A DNA stretch of 64,000 nucleotides from Helicobacter_B zhangjianzhongii (GTDB lineage: Bacteria; Campylobacterota; Campylobacteria; Campylobacterales; Helicobacteraceae). The translations under genes were made by a program, and so were the position numbers. The stretch is taken from positions 225,694-289,693 of the forward strand of contig NZ_JANURN010000002.1 of NCBI RefSeq assembly GCF_030249855.1, read 5' to 3'. The notes beneath the pieces were generated by a model. The model did not search any database, had not been told where the DNA came from, and saw nothing but the letters and a program-made list of their open reading frames with translations. Shown here one piece after another: positions 50,670 to 59,154 of the stretch. Position 1 is the first letter of the stretch. Each line of letters starts with the position of its first letter.

Positions 50670-51566
50670 ATGACCCTATTTGACAAAATCTCCGCCCTTG
50701 AAACTACTTTCACCACCGCTAAAAACGACCTACAAGCCCTGCAGCAAAGCGTGCAAGCACATTTAGAATCCTTTGTGCAAGAGAGCCTAGAGACTACAAA
50801 AGATAAGGCAAAAGAGTTTTTTACAAAAGAGCTAGAGACCACCGCGCAAACTCTAAACGCGCAAAATATCGCCCAAGTGCAAGAGCTTTTTAGTAAAAAT
50901 CTCCGCGCCCTAGCCCAAGAGGTAAGCCAAAGCCTAGATCTAGAAGGCATAAGCCGCCAAGTGGCAAGAGACTTTAGCGATCGCAATGCCACCAACCTAG
51001 CCCAAGCCCTAAAGCAAATCCTAGCAGGCTTTAAGCTTGATAGCAAAATACAAGCCCTAGAGACAAAGGCAAAAGAGCTTGCGCAAAACTATAAAGACAC
51101 ATTAGATCAGCTTATAAGCGACTTTGGCACTGCGGCAAGCATAAAGCTACAAGCCTACCTAGATCAAAATGCAAGCAAACTCCTAGCCGAGCTAGATCTA
51201 GCCGCCATCACCCACGCCGTGCAGGAGAAAATCACCCCGCAAATCAATTTGAGGGAGCTAGAGAGCCAAGCCCTAGAATCCGCAAAAAGCAGCATTGATA
51301 ATCTTCTAAGCACGCTAGAATCCCAAGAGCAAATCCTAGAGAGCCTAGAAAGTAAGGCTAAAACCATAGCCCTGCAAGCAATGCAAAGTGATGAAGTGAT
51401 TGTAATGCGCTATGAGACGGCTCTGCGCTTGCAGAGCTTAAAGTGCTTTGCTAGCCAAGAGATCATAGCAAATATCATAGAGCTAAATGCCAAGCGCAAA
51501 AACTATGAAGACATCATTACAAACGCCCTAAATGGAGCGGATAAAAAGATATATCTAAGCATATAA
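50670..51566 (+). CDS. Long coiled-coil virion protein
   Basis: 298 residues from the ATG at 50670 (AAGGAG 5 nt upstream). Almost entirely alpha-helical with Gln/Leu/Ala/Glu heptads (LQALQQSVQAHLESFVQ; SKLLAELDLAAITHAVQ), no Cys-rich or enzymatic motif. May be an internal virion or tail-associated fibre component. Cotranscribed with the next gene (9-nt gap). Confidence 0.55.
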   Translation: MTLFDKISALETTFTTAKNDLQALQQSVQAHLESFVQESLETTKDKAKEFFTKELETTAQTLNAQNIAQVQELFSKNLRALAQEVSQSLDLEGISRQVARDFSDRNATNLAQALKQILAGFKLDSKIQALETKAKELAQNYKDTLDQLISDFGTAASIKLQAYLDQNASKLLAELDLAAITHAVQEKITPQINLRELESQALESAKSSIDNLLSTLESQEQILESLESKAKTIALQAMQSDEVIVMRYETALRLQSLKCFASQEIIANIIELNAKRKNYEDIITNALNGADKKIYLSI

Positions 51567-51575
51567 GGAGAGCAA

Positions 51576-52379
51576 GTGGCAAAGGATCTAAGTGATGCTA
51601 TCGAGCAAATCGACTATGAAAAAGACCAAAGAGAGCAGGGGCTATCCCCAGAGGTGCAAGCAGGCGCAGGGCTTGCTATGCACTTTACCGGCACGCCCCA
51701 AGGATACACAGGCATAAAATATTGGGATGAGAAAAAGGAGATAACCCCATATGACGCCTATCTAGCCAAAAAGTATAATGACATCACCTTCACCGGTAAT
51801 CTCAACATCAATGCCAACACAAAAACCCAGAGCGTTACCAAACTTATGGGCGATATAAGTCAAACACTCGCAGGGCTTGAAAATCTTGAGAAAACTTTAG
51901 AGCTAGGGGAGAAGCAAGCGGGCTTTTGGAGTGGGATAGGCAGGAAGCTAAACACTTGGAGTGGCGGTATAGTCCCTATAAGCGAGGACAATGCACGCTA
52001 TCAAAGCCTAACGCAGCAGAACTTTTACAACATCGCTAGAGGCAATGGGCGACTCACAAATGCAATGGTGGAAGACATCAAAAAGGGAGCTGGGGGAGAG
52101 TTTAAAAGCCCAAGCGAGCAAGCAAAAAGACAGGGCGAGACAATGCGCATAGCTTTGACAAATCTAGGCACGCAAATAGAGCAGCTAGAGAGACAAGGAT
52201 ACCCTATCCCGCCCCTTTTAATCTGGCAGTGGAATCGCTACAACGCCCTAGCCCAAGCCGCCACCACGCAGAAAAACTTTCAATACAGCAAATGGTGGGA
52301 GCAGCAGCAGAAAAATCAGCCTAAAGAAAACGCTAGCCAAAGCAGCGACACGACCCCCAGACCCTATACGAAGCAGTAG
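51576..52379 (+). CDS. Phage virion protein of unknown function
   Basis: 267 residues, GTG start with AAGGAG 5 nt upstream. Contains GYTGIKYWDEKKEITPYDAYLAKKY and a Gly-rich block (GFWSGIGRKLNTWSGGI), then a helical C-terminus ending PRPYTKQ. No known family. Located in the structural operon. Confidence 0.55.
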   Translation: MAKDLSDAIEQIDYEKDQREQGLSPEVQAGAGLAMHFTGTPQGYTGIKYWDEKKEITPYDAYLAKKYNDITFTGNLNINANTKTQSVTKLMGDISQTLAGLENLEKTLELGEKQAGFWSGIGRKLNTWSGGIVPISEDNARYQSLTQQNFYNIARGNGRLTNAMVEDIKKGAGGEFKSPSEQAKRQGETMRIALTNLGTQIEQLERQGYPIPPLLIWQWNRYNALAQAATTQKNFQYSKWWEQQQKNQPKENASQSSDTTPRPYTKQ

Positions 52380-52396
52380 CTAATAAAGGAGAGCAA

Positions 52397-52942
52397 ATGA
52401 AAAAGCATAAACAACACTTAATCGATCACAACACCCTAGAATCCACCGCGCAAAAAGTGGATTCTAGCACGGCGGCTATGGATCGCCAAGCCTTGCAGAG
52501 CAAGGCTCGCGATGACAGAGAAAACGCGGATTCTAGTAACGCCCAAAATCTAAACAACTCGCAGGCGGCAAAGACAACGCCCACCACCAAACCGCCACAG
52601 GATTCTAGCCCTACAACCGCCAAGGCGGCAGGATTTGCCGATGATTTTGGGGGTTTTCAAGGCGCGGGCGAAGGGATTTTACTCGGCGTAAATGAGCAAG
52701 CCCGCGCCGTAGAATCCACCAAAAGCGCGGCAAAGACAACGCCCACGCCGCGCAAAGCCGAATCCCAAGCGATTTTATGCGCGTGTAGTGAGTTTGTGTA
52801 TCTAGGCTCCCTCCCCTACACCCTGCGACTCCCCACAGGCAAGACCTACCCCCTACACCAAGGCGATAGCTTCATAGTCCCCCAAGGTGATCTATCACGC
52901 TATCTAGAGTATAAATCCACGATGTTTAAGAAATTGCGATGA
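52397..52942 (+). CDS. Phage protein with repeat-derived N-terminal two thirds
   Basis: 181 residues; AAGGAG before the ATG. Residues ~10-122 are translated repeats (KVDSS, MDRQALQSKARDDRE, GAGEGILLGVNEQARAVES). Only the last ~58 residues (ILCACSEFVYLGSLPYTLRL to MFKKLR) look original: a small beta-rich domain, possibly a head-tail or tail-fibre chaperone-like piece. Ends with an ATGA overlap to the next gene, so it is still in the operon. Confidence 0.6.
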   Translation: MKKHKQHLIDHNTLESTAQKVDSSTAAMDRQALQSKARDDRENADSSNAQNLNNSQAAKTTPTTKPPQDSSPTTAKAAGFADDFGGFQGAGEGILLGVNEQARAVESTKSAAKTTPTPRKAESQAILCACSEFVYLGSLPYTLRLPTGKTYPLHQGDSFIVPQGDLSRYLEYKSTMFKKLR

Positions 52943-53682
52943 ATACCACGCGCTTCCACCTAAACTTCCTAGAGCTAGTGAAAATCCTAAAGACCACTAG
53001 CTTCCCACAAAGCCAGCTAGCAGAGCTTGCTATGAATGCAGCCTTAAAGCTAGAAGAGCTAGAGCTCCAAGATCGGCAAATCTCTTTACAAGAAGAAAAG
53101 ACCCGCCAAGAGATAGAGCTACAAATAATCCAAGCCAAAAACCTAAACAAGCAAGCCATAGCCGAAGCACTAAAATCCATAATCCAAGCCGAATCTATGG
53201 CAAGATCTGTGCAAGATAATGCCCTAATCAACAAAAGCAATGCGCATGTAGGATTTCTCAATGTCGTAGGCAATGCCAATGATACAAGTGCGATCAAAGC
53301 CCACGCTGATAAGGTTATGCAGACAATTAACCTTATAAATGGCAACCCCTTAAATGAAGAGTATGACACCCTGCTAGATAATTTACGCGATGAACTTTTA
53401 GAAGCATTAAAAAAGGGCGATGGCTGCAAAGATGTGCTCGTATATGCCCACCGCACAGAGATCCTAGAAAATGAGCGCATAAAGATCCTAGGCTTTTCAA
53501 GCTATGGCAATAATGAAACGAGATTTTTCATAAACGAAGAGCAAGTGCAAACCCCCCACGCCAAATCGCTCCTTTTTACTAAAGCAAATGCTGGACTTTA
53601 TAGCGTGCGCTTTGAAGCCAAAAATGACGCGGGCGAGTGGGTAGCCGATACGATCACCATAGAAGTGCGTAGTATAGTGTAG
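52939..53682 (+). CDS. Phage virion protein with helical stalk and Ig-like C-terminus
   Basis: 247 residues. Helical first half (LQDRQISLQEEKTRQEIELQ), middle helical domain, and a C-terminal ~85 residues with a PKD/Ig-like beta-sandwich pattern (GLYSVRFEAKNDAGEWVADT). May be a surface or tail component. ATGA overlap with the preceding gene. Confidence 0.55.
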   Translation: MNTTRFHLNFLELVKILKTTSFPQSQLAELAMNAALKLEELELQDRQISLQEEKTRQEIELQIIQAKNLNKQAIAEALKSIIQAESMARSVQDNALINKSNAHVGFLNVVGNANDTSAIKAHADKVMQTINLINGNPLNEEYDTLLDNLRDELLEALKKGDGCKDVLVYAHRTEILENERIKILGFSSYGNNETRFFINEEQVQTPHAKSLLFTKANAGLYSVRFEAKNDAGEWVADTITIEVRSIV

Positions 53683-53692
53683 TGAGCATAGC

Positions 53693-55372
53693 GTGGGGAT
53701 CGCGTGGGATAGAGATTCTAAAAGCTATCAAAGAATCAAAAATCGCTATAAAAATAAAAGGCTAGAAGCCTTTATGACAATCAATGCCGAGCATAATCTC
53801 TGCTTGCCGCAAGTTTGGCTAGAAGCAGAGGCAGAAGCCTATGGCAGAGTCAAGGCAGATAGCGAGGTGTTTTTGTTTAGCGAGCTAGATCCCATCTCTA
53901 TGGCACTTATCACCGTAGGCGCGATACTAACGGCAGTCATTACAATCATAGCCCCTCCTGCTGGGTGGCTTGGCTGGACACTTTGGGGCGTGGCTCTTGG
54001 GGGGCAAGTAGGCGTAAGTGTCTTAACAATCACGCAGCAAGGCTTTTTAGACCAAGTAGCCTACTCTTTGCAAGCCCAAGCATTAAACACCACCACCCAA
54101 GCTAATCTCACCAAAAACACCCTAGAAGCTAGAAGCAATCAGCTAAGCGACTTTCTCATCTACAATCCTTATGCAATTTGTGCCGATGGGGAAGTGTATA
54201 AAGCAGGGCAAGCAGGAGGGGAGAGCTTCAACTACACCAAGGCTTATAATCCCGCACAAGGACTACTAGGCGAGTATGCCCTAAGCCCCATTGATGAGCT
54301 CACGCAAAATAGATCGCATAAACACCTAGCGGGCAATGACGCCTACACCACCGCGCACAATCCTCTCCCAATCCCACGCAAAAAGGCAGAGCTAGCCTTT
54401 GAGAGCGTGCAAGGAGGCATAAAGGCAAGCATACAAGCCCGCCTAGATCAAATCAATGAAGGCTATATGAAGCTATCAAAAGAGTATTTTGGCTATCTGG
54501 ATTCTGGCAAGCATATAGAGAAATACTACAAACACAGCCAAGATAAGCGCATAGAGCCGCTAAAAAACCGCTACAAGCAAAACGACTTTTTACACAAGCT
54601 AGGCAATTATAGCAAGGGCAAAAGGGCGGACTTTTTCTACGAGTATTTAAAGGAGCATAAGCTAAGCACCGATCAACGCCAAAAGATATTGCAAGAAGTG
54701 CTAGAATACTACAAAGACAAGCTAGAGTCTGCAAGCACGCCCATAGCAAAAGGCGCGATATTTTTAGAATTATCCTTAAGCTTTGTGGAGAGCTTTTATA
54801 CAGATCTAGGGGAGCTGGGGGGCTTAGAGTTTGCTGGGAATTATGCTGATGATAGTGCGTTTTCTAGCAAGGCGGAGGCGGAGTTTTATTTTCACTCACA
54901 AGGACGATCAAAGGCATTTTTCTTAAACGGCAAGACAAGGGGGCTGCCGCTGCCAAACTTTAACACTGATAAACGCACGCGCAAGGTTACTTTTGCTAAT
55001 GAAACCTTTGTGCAGGCAAAGCTGAAGCTAGATTTTTACACGCTAGGGTGGAGGGAGATCTTGCACGAGTTTGATGAGATCTATAACCATATAGCAAAAG
55101 AGCCTATCCCTGATGATGATCTTATACATTGCGGGGCGTATATTTATCATTTTTGTATCCACAAGAGCAGTGGGAGGGCTTATTGGGTGGCGGGGTGGTT
55201 TATCACTACGATCTATGATGACAAAAACTTTGACTACATCACACCCTACACGCTAGATACCGGGACTATCAATGTATTTCTAGCCCTTTTAGATAGGAAG
55301 CCAGATCTAAGCGAGCAAGAGTGGGAGCAAGCCTATAAACTCTACACAGGAGCAATGAGTGAATCCACATAA
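53693..55372 (+). CDS. Large virion protein with membrane segments
   Basis: 559 residues, GTG start (weak site); an ATG at residue 28 (53774) is possible. A hydrophobic pair at ~70-115 (MALITVGAILTAVITIIAPP; GWTLWGVALGGQVGVSVL) lies in an otherwise soluble protein rich in Tyr, Lys and Asp. The membrane pair suggests an ejection or internal virion protein. It overlaps the terminase by 14 bp. No portal-like motif recognised here. Confidence 0.5.
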   Translation: MGIAWDRDSKSYQRIKNRYKNKRLEAFMTINAEHNLCLPQVWLEAEAEAYGRVKADSEVFLFSELDPISMALITVGAILTAVITIIAPPAGWLGWTLWGVALGGQVGVSVLTITQQGFLDQVAYSLQAQALNTTTQANLTKNTLEARSNQLSDFLIYNPYAICADGEVYKAGQAGGESFNYTKAYNPAQGLLGEYALSPIDELTQNRSHKHLAGNDAYTTAHNPLPIPRKKAELAFESVQGGIKASIQARLDQINEGYMKLSKEYFGYLDSGKHIEKYYKHSQDKRIEPLKNRYKQNDFLHKLGNYSKGKRADFFYEYLKEHKLSTDQRQKILQEVLEYYKDKLESASTPIAKGAIFLELSLSFVESFYTDLGELGGLEFAGNYADDSAFSSKAEAEFYFHSQGRSKAFFLNGKTRGLPLPNFNTDKRTRKVTFANETFVQAKLKLDFYTLGWREILHEFDEIYNHIAKEPIPDDDLIHCGAYIYHFCIHKSSGRAYWVAGWFITTIYDDKNFDYITPYTLDTGTINVFLALLDRKPDLSEQEWEQAYKLYTGAMSEST

Positions 55373-56909
55373 AAAAGAGCTAGCAAAAAGAGCGTTAGCA
55401 AGAAAGAGCCTAAAGGAATTTGTGCTACTAAAATGGCAGAGGTATAATCAAATGCCCTTTAATGATAGCTGGCATTATGACTATCTCTGCGCCGTGCTAG
55501 AATCCACTCTGCCACAGAGTGATGGCAAACCTATAACAAGACTTATGCTAAATATGCCCCCAAGCTATGGCAAGACAGAGATAATCGCAAGAAGCTTTAT
55601 CGCGTGGGCGTTGGGGAAGTATCCGTGGCGCAAGTTTTTTTATATATCTTATAGCGATGAGCTTTGCCGCAAGATCTCAAACCAAGTGAGAGATCTTATG
55701 AAAAGCCCCTTTTATGCCCAGACCTTTAATAAATCGCCCGTGTTTTTGCAAGATAATGCCAATGAATTTGTGCTTAAAGAGGGCGGAGGGCTTTTTGTAA
55801 CGACTTTGAAATCTGCGATCACAGGCTTTCACGCACATCAAATAATCATCGATGATCCCATAAAAGTGAGTGCGATGAGCAGCCGCGCTGAAAGAGTGCT
55901 AGTCAATCAAAACTTCAAAGAAAGCGTGCTTTCACGCTTGCAGGACAATGAGAGTAATATCACGATCTTAATGCAACGCCTTGGCGAGCAGGATCTATGC
56001 GGATTTTTACAAGATCCTAAGAACTTCGAGCAAGACATCATAAATGAGTGGAAAATCATCAAGCTAAAAGCCCTAGCCACAGAAGATGAGACCCACAGCA
56101 TAAAGGGCAAGATCTACACACGCAAAAAGGGGGAAGCGTTGTTTGCCGCAAGGCATAGCCCAAGCGAGCTGGAGTTTTTACGCTTGCAGATGGGTAATGA
56201 TGAGTTTAGCACGCAATATCAGCAAGAGCCTATCGCAAGTGAAGCGGGCTACTTTGAAAAAGTGTATTTTAAAACGATCCCTGCCTTTGAGTGCGCCGCG
56301 CAAAATCTCTATATCTTTGTGGATAATGCCATAAGCCTAAATACCGCAGCGGATAATCGCGCTATCGTTTTAGTAGGCGTAGAGAGCTATAAAGACTCTA
56401 TGCGCTATGTCGTGCGCGATTGTATCTATGGGATATGGAGTGAAGAGCAGACCATAGCAAACTTGCTAGATATGATGAGCCAAAATCCACAAGCAAAAGT
56501 CTATATAGAAAGCGATGGCGGAGGGCTAACGCTGGAGAGACTGCTACAAAATGAGCTAGTCAAAACCAATAACGAGCTAAAAAGCCAAGATAAACCACCC
56601 ATCACCAATGACATAAAATGCTACACCCCAAGCCGCAAGATCTCTAAGGTAGAAAAGATCAAAGCCCTGCGCCCCTACTACAACACAGGCTACCTTGTCT
56701 TTCTACACAACGCAAGAGGGCTAGCACAGATACAAAAAGAGCTTTTTAGCTTCAATCCAGAAAAGCCCTTTAGGAAAGATGACTGCATAGATGCCATCGC
56801 AAGCGCGTGCGCACATAGTGAGATCGTAGCACCGCCAAGGGCGAGTGTGAAAGTGAGAGAGAGTGGGAGGCGGGGGAGTGGAGGGGCTAGGACATTTTGG
56901 AGAATCTAG
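55359..56909 (+). CDS. terL: Terminase large subunit
   Basis: 516 residues, GTG start inside the previous gene. ATPase: adenine/Walker A region LNMPPSYGKTEI (Lys72), Walker B IIIDDPIK, and coupling motif TILMQRLGEQD. Nuclease: FVDNAISLNTAADNRAIVLVG and VYIESDGGGLTLERLL with acidic metal ligands. Packages phage DNA into heads. It lies after, not before, the capsid genes, as in many podoviruses. No small terminase was recognised. Confidence 0.93.
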   Translation: MNPHKKELAKRALARKSLKEFVLLKWQRYNQMPFNDSWHYDYLCAVLESTLPQSDGKPITRLMLNMPPSYGKTEIIARSFIAWALGKYPWRKFFYISYSDELCRKISNQVRDLMKSPFYAQTFNKSPVFLQDNANEFVLKEGGGLFVTTLKSAITGFHAHQIIIDDPIKVSAMSSRAERVLVNQNFKESVLSRLQDNESNITILMQRLGEQDLCGFLQDPKNFEQDIINEWKIIKLKALATEDETHSIKGKIYTRKKGEALFAARHSPSELEFLRLQMGNDEFSTQYQQEPIASEAGYFEKVYFKTIPAFECAAQNLYIFVDNAISLNTAADNRAIVLVGVESYKDSMRYVVRDCIYGIWSEEQTIANLLDMMSQNPQAKVYIESDGGGLTLERLLQNELVKTNNELKSQDKPPITNDIKCYTPSRKISKVEKIKALRPYYNTGYLVFLHNARGLAQIQKELFSFNPEKPFRKDDCIDAIASACAHSEIVAPPRASVKVRESGRRGSGGARTFWRI

Positions 56910-56919
56910 GGGATCTTAT

Positions 56920-57250
56920 CTTTGCGCGATAAACCTTTGATTGCTGCGCCGCGCGAGCTCGATAGGCGACCCAGCCTTATCTCACTCACGCGGCTTGCAA
57001 AGCAAAGGTTTCTCATCGCAAATATAAAATCCCTGCACCTACGCTTGCAAAGCCACGATTCTAGTCTCAAAATCCTGCCGCCTGCGCCGTGTTTAGATTT
57101 GTCGCGTTTTTGGTTTTTCAATCCTAGAATCCACTTTTTTATCGTCATTGCGAGTGAAACGAAGCAATCCATAAAAAAGTGGATTCTAGCACGACGGCTA
57201 TGGATCGCCACGCCGACAAGTCGGCTCGCGATGACAATAAAAAAGCGGAT
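56920..57250. repeat. Dispersed repeats after the terminase
   Basis: Two long-arm modules (~56922-57065, arms around GCGCGATAAACCTTTGATTG/AGCAAAGGTTTCTCATCGC), CCTGCCGCCTGCG, TAGAATCCACTTTT, GTCATTGCGAGTG module, AAAAAGTGGATTCTAG and hairpin with CCGACAAGTCGG (~57197-57235). Confidence 0.85.
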
Positions 57251-57251
57251 T

Positions 57252-57347
57252 CTAGGATTTGCTAAGATCGTGGGCGACTTTGATCCCAAGACACAAGACA
57301 AACGCTATGCTAGCAAAAATACTCCCAAACACGACTACCTCAAGCAT
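57252..57347 (-). CDS. 31-residue membrane peptide
   Basis: Starts in a TGATG overlap with the stop of the preceding 75-residue gene; GAGGAG lies 5 nt upstream within that gene. Almost wholly one helix (VVFGSIFASIAFVLCLGIKV). The tight coupling to a two-helix membrane protein suggests a pair, e.g. holin and partner or a small membrane complex. Confidence 0.6.
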   Translation of the reverse strand: MLEVVVFGSIFASIAFVLCLGIKVAHDLSKS

Positions 57348-57574
57348 CACAACTCCTCTAGCTCTTGAATTTGACTCATAATAATCTTGCTTATGTAGTA
57401 AATCGCCGTAGCGCAGATCGCCACACACACCACAGAGCCAAGCACGATAAACCAATCCGTTTTATCATAGTTTAAAACCAGCCAACCAGATAAAGCCAAA
57501 AGCGTAGCCACAGCGATCCCTAGCCAAAACTTAAGGATATTTATAGTCTCTTTTACTTTATCGATTTTTGCCAT
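57347..57574 (-). CDS. Two-helix membrane protein (holin-like layout), probably leaderless
   Basis: 75 residues. Basic N-terminus (MAKIDKVKETINILKFW), two membrane helices (LGIAVATLLALSGWLVL; FIVLGSVVCVAICATAIYYI) and an acidic tail IQELEEL. Size and topology fit a small holin, but it is on the opposite strand to the virion genes. No ribosome site precedes the ATG; an extended -10 (TGCTACAAT) lies just 5 nt upstream, which would place transcription start at the A of the ATG. Coupled to the 31-residue gene. Confidence 0.6.
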   Translation of the reverse strand: MAKIDKVKETINILKFWLGIAVATLLALSGWLVLNYDKTDWFIVLGSVVCVAICATAIYYISKIIMSQIQELEEL

Positions 57575-57579
57575 AGGGA

Positions 57580-57585
57580 ATTGTA
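57580..57585 (-). promoter_or_regulatory. Extended -10 promoter TGCTACAAT directly before an ATG
   Basis: The minus strand carries TGC followed by TACAAT; the hexamer ends 5 nt before the ATG at 57574. AAAAGGGGTAAAA lies ~7 nt further upstream, as at 47489. Confidence 0.55.
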
Positions 57586-57606
57586 GCAGATTTTACCCCT
57601 TTTATA

Positions 57607-57840
57607 AAAAGTGGATTCTAGGAAAAATCGCGTGTGTTTATGGATCGCCACGCCGACAAGTCGGCTCGCGATGACAGAGAAACGAGAAACGAAAGAAAAC
57701 GCGTTTTCTACACAAGCAGCTAGGCGGAAGGGTTTTTGATGAGAAAGCTTTGCCTTACGAGCGCGGGCGCAGGGATTTTACTCGGCGTAAATGAGCAAGC
57801 CCGCGCGAAGTAATCAAAGCTTTATCGCAAAAGCCACCGC
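57607..57840. repeat. Dispersed repeats with a nested palindrome
   Basis: AAAAAGTGGATTCTAG, hairpin with CCGACAAGTCGG (~57636-57675), then ~57735-57825: outer arms GATGAGAAAGCTTTG/CAAAGCTTTATCGC enclosing GCGCGGGC...GCCCGCGC with inner TTACTCGGCGTAAAT. Confidence 0.85.
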
Positions 57841-57858
57841 CAAAAGAGAGGAGTAACA

Positions 57859-58260
57859 ATGCTACAAACAGGAATAACCCCTACTTGGCAAGCCCCCCTA
57901 CAAACCCAGCCACTCACTTTTGGGGCAAGCCAGCAGGGCATAAACACCCTAGCCAAAAACGCAAGCCTAAAAATGCCAAGCCTAAACCCCGCCCAAGCCA
58001 CGCCCACCGCTCAAGGACTCACCGCAGGGCAAGCAACGCTAGGGGGCATAAACGCAGCCTTATCAGCCACGCAGCTAGGGCTTGGCATTTGGAATCAAAT
58101 AAAGAGCCAAGAGCTAGCAGAGAAGCAGCTAAAGACAGCCAAAGATCAGCTAGATATAGAAAACACCCGCTGGCAAAATCGTGAAGATGAGCGCAAGGCA
58201 AATAATCAAGCTATAGCGCAGAGTGCGAATGCCCTACAACTCCCCACAGAGAGATATTAA
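57859..58260 (+). CDS. Small virion-module protein ending QLPTERY
   Basis: 133 residues; GAGGAG before the ATG. Thr/Gln/Pro/Ala-rich N-terminus, a glycine-rich hydrophobic stretch (ATLGGINAALSATQLGLGIW), a charged helix (QELAEKQLKTAKDQLDIENT), and the exact end ALQLPTERY. The layout resembles small internal ejection proteins of podoviruses. Shares its C-terminal tag with the putative scaffold and two membrane proteins. Confidence 0.6.
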   Translation: MLQTGITPTWQAPLQTQPLTFGASQQGINTLAKNASLKMPSLNPAQATPTAQGLTAGQATLGGINAALSATQLGLGIWNQIKSQELAEKQLKTAKDQLDIENTRWQNREDERKANNQAIAQSANALQLPTERY

Positions 58261-58269
58261 AAGGATTTA

Positions 58270-58730
58270 AGCTTTGGGGCTAGAATCGTGGATTTCATCG
58301 CCGTGCTTGTGCGATAGGCGACCCAGCCTTATCTCCGCGCACGGCTTGAAAACAAGCGAAGCGGTGCAAGGCGTAGCCGCAGCAGGTTTCTTTAGTAAAA
58401 ACCACGATTCTATCTCCCAAATCTTAAACCCAGCAGCTAAAAAATATCAAGCTTTTAAGACCAAAACGCCCTTTCTCTGTCATTGCGAGGGAGCGAAGCG
58501 ACCCAAGCTTTCCATAAAAAAGTGGATTCTAGTATGGATCGCCACGCCTTGCAGAGCAAGGCTCGCGATGACAGAAAAAGCAACAATTCTAAACCAACCA
58601 AGCAAGCGGCAGGATTTGCGATGAGAAAGCTTTGTTTTACGAGCGCGGGCGAAGGGATTTACCTAAGCGGTAATGAGCAAGCCCGCGCGAAGTAATCAAA
58701 GCTTTATCGCGCAAAGCCAACGCGAGAAAG
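58270..58730. repeat. Dispersed repeats
   Basis: Long-arm module (~58276-58420, with ATCGTGGATTTC... and ...CCACGATTCT), GTCATTGCGAGGGAGCGAAG, hairpin with CCTTGCAGAGCAAGG (~58534-58575), GGCAGGATTTGCGATGAG and the nested palindrome ~58625-58712 (inner TTACCTAAGCGGTAAT). No gene. Confidence 0.85.
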
Positions 58731-58739
58731 GAGCAAACA

Positions 58740-59153
58740 ATGCGCCAATTTATTTACCCTTTTAACCCCACCCACGCCACACTCAAAGACCCCTATGGGC
58801 GTGTGCGAGCCAGCTTCACCCTGCAAAATGGCACAAACACACTCCCAGAACTAGAGTCCGCAGGCTTCTACTATGAGAGCCAAGATGGCGCGCGCTTTTA
58901 TATCTATAAAGGCAGCGGTGTGCTAGAGTGGGAGCACTGCCAAAGGGGCTATGATTTTAGTGACCTTACTAAGCCCCCAGCACTTAAAGCCCTAGATCAA
59001 GCCTTACAAGCCAAAAGCCTAGATCGCCAAAGCTTTAGAGACTTTGTGCAAGTCTATGATCTAAACATTGAAAAAGGCGCAGAGTATCTACTGCCACCGC
59101 ATTTTGCAAAGATTGATAGGGCGTTGGCTTTCACACTAATTACCCCTTTTTAA
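58740..59153 (+). CDS. Phage protein of unknown function
   Basis: 137 residues; AAAGGAG 7 nt upstream. Beta-rich N-terminal half (ATLKDPYGRVRASFTLQNG; RFYIYKGSGVLEWEHCQRGY), helical C-terminal half. Lies between the LPTERY protein and the giant gene, so likely a virion component. No family recognised. Confidence 0.55.
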   Translation: MRQFIYPFNPTHATLKDPYGRVRASFTLQNGTNTLPELESAGFYYESQDGARFYIYKGSGVLEWEHCQRGYDFSDLTKPPALKALDQALQAKSLDRQSFRDFVQVYDLNIEKGAEYLLPPHFAKIDRALAFTLITPF

Positions 59154-59154
59154 A

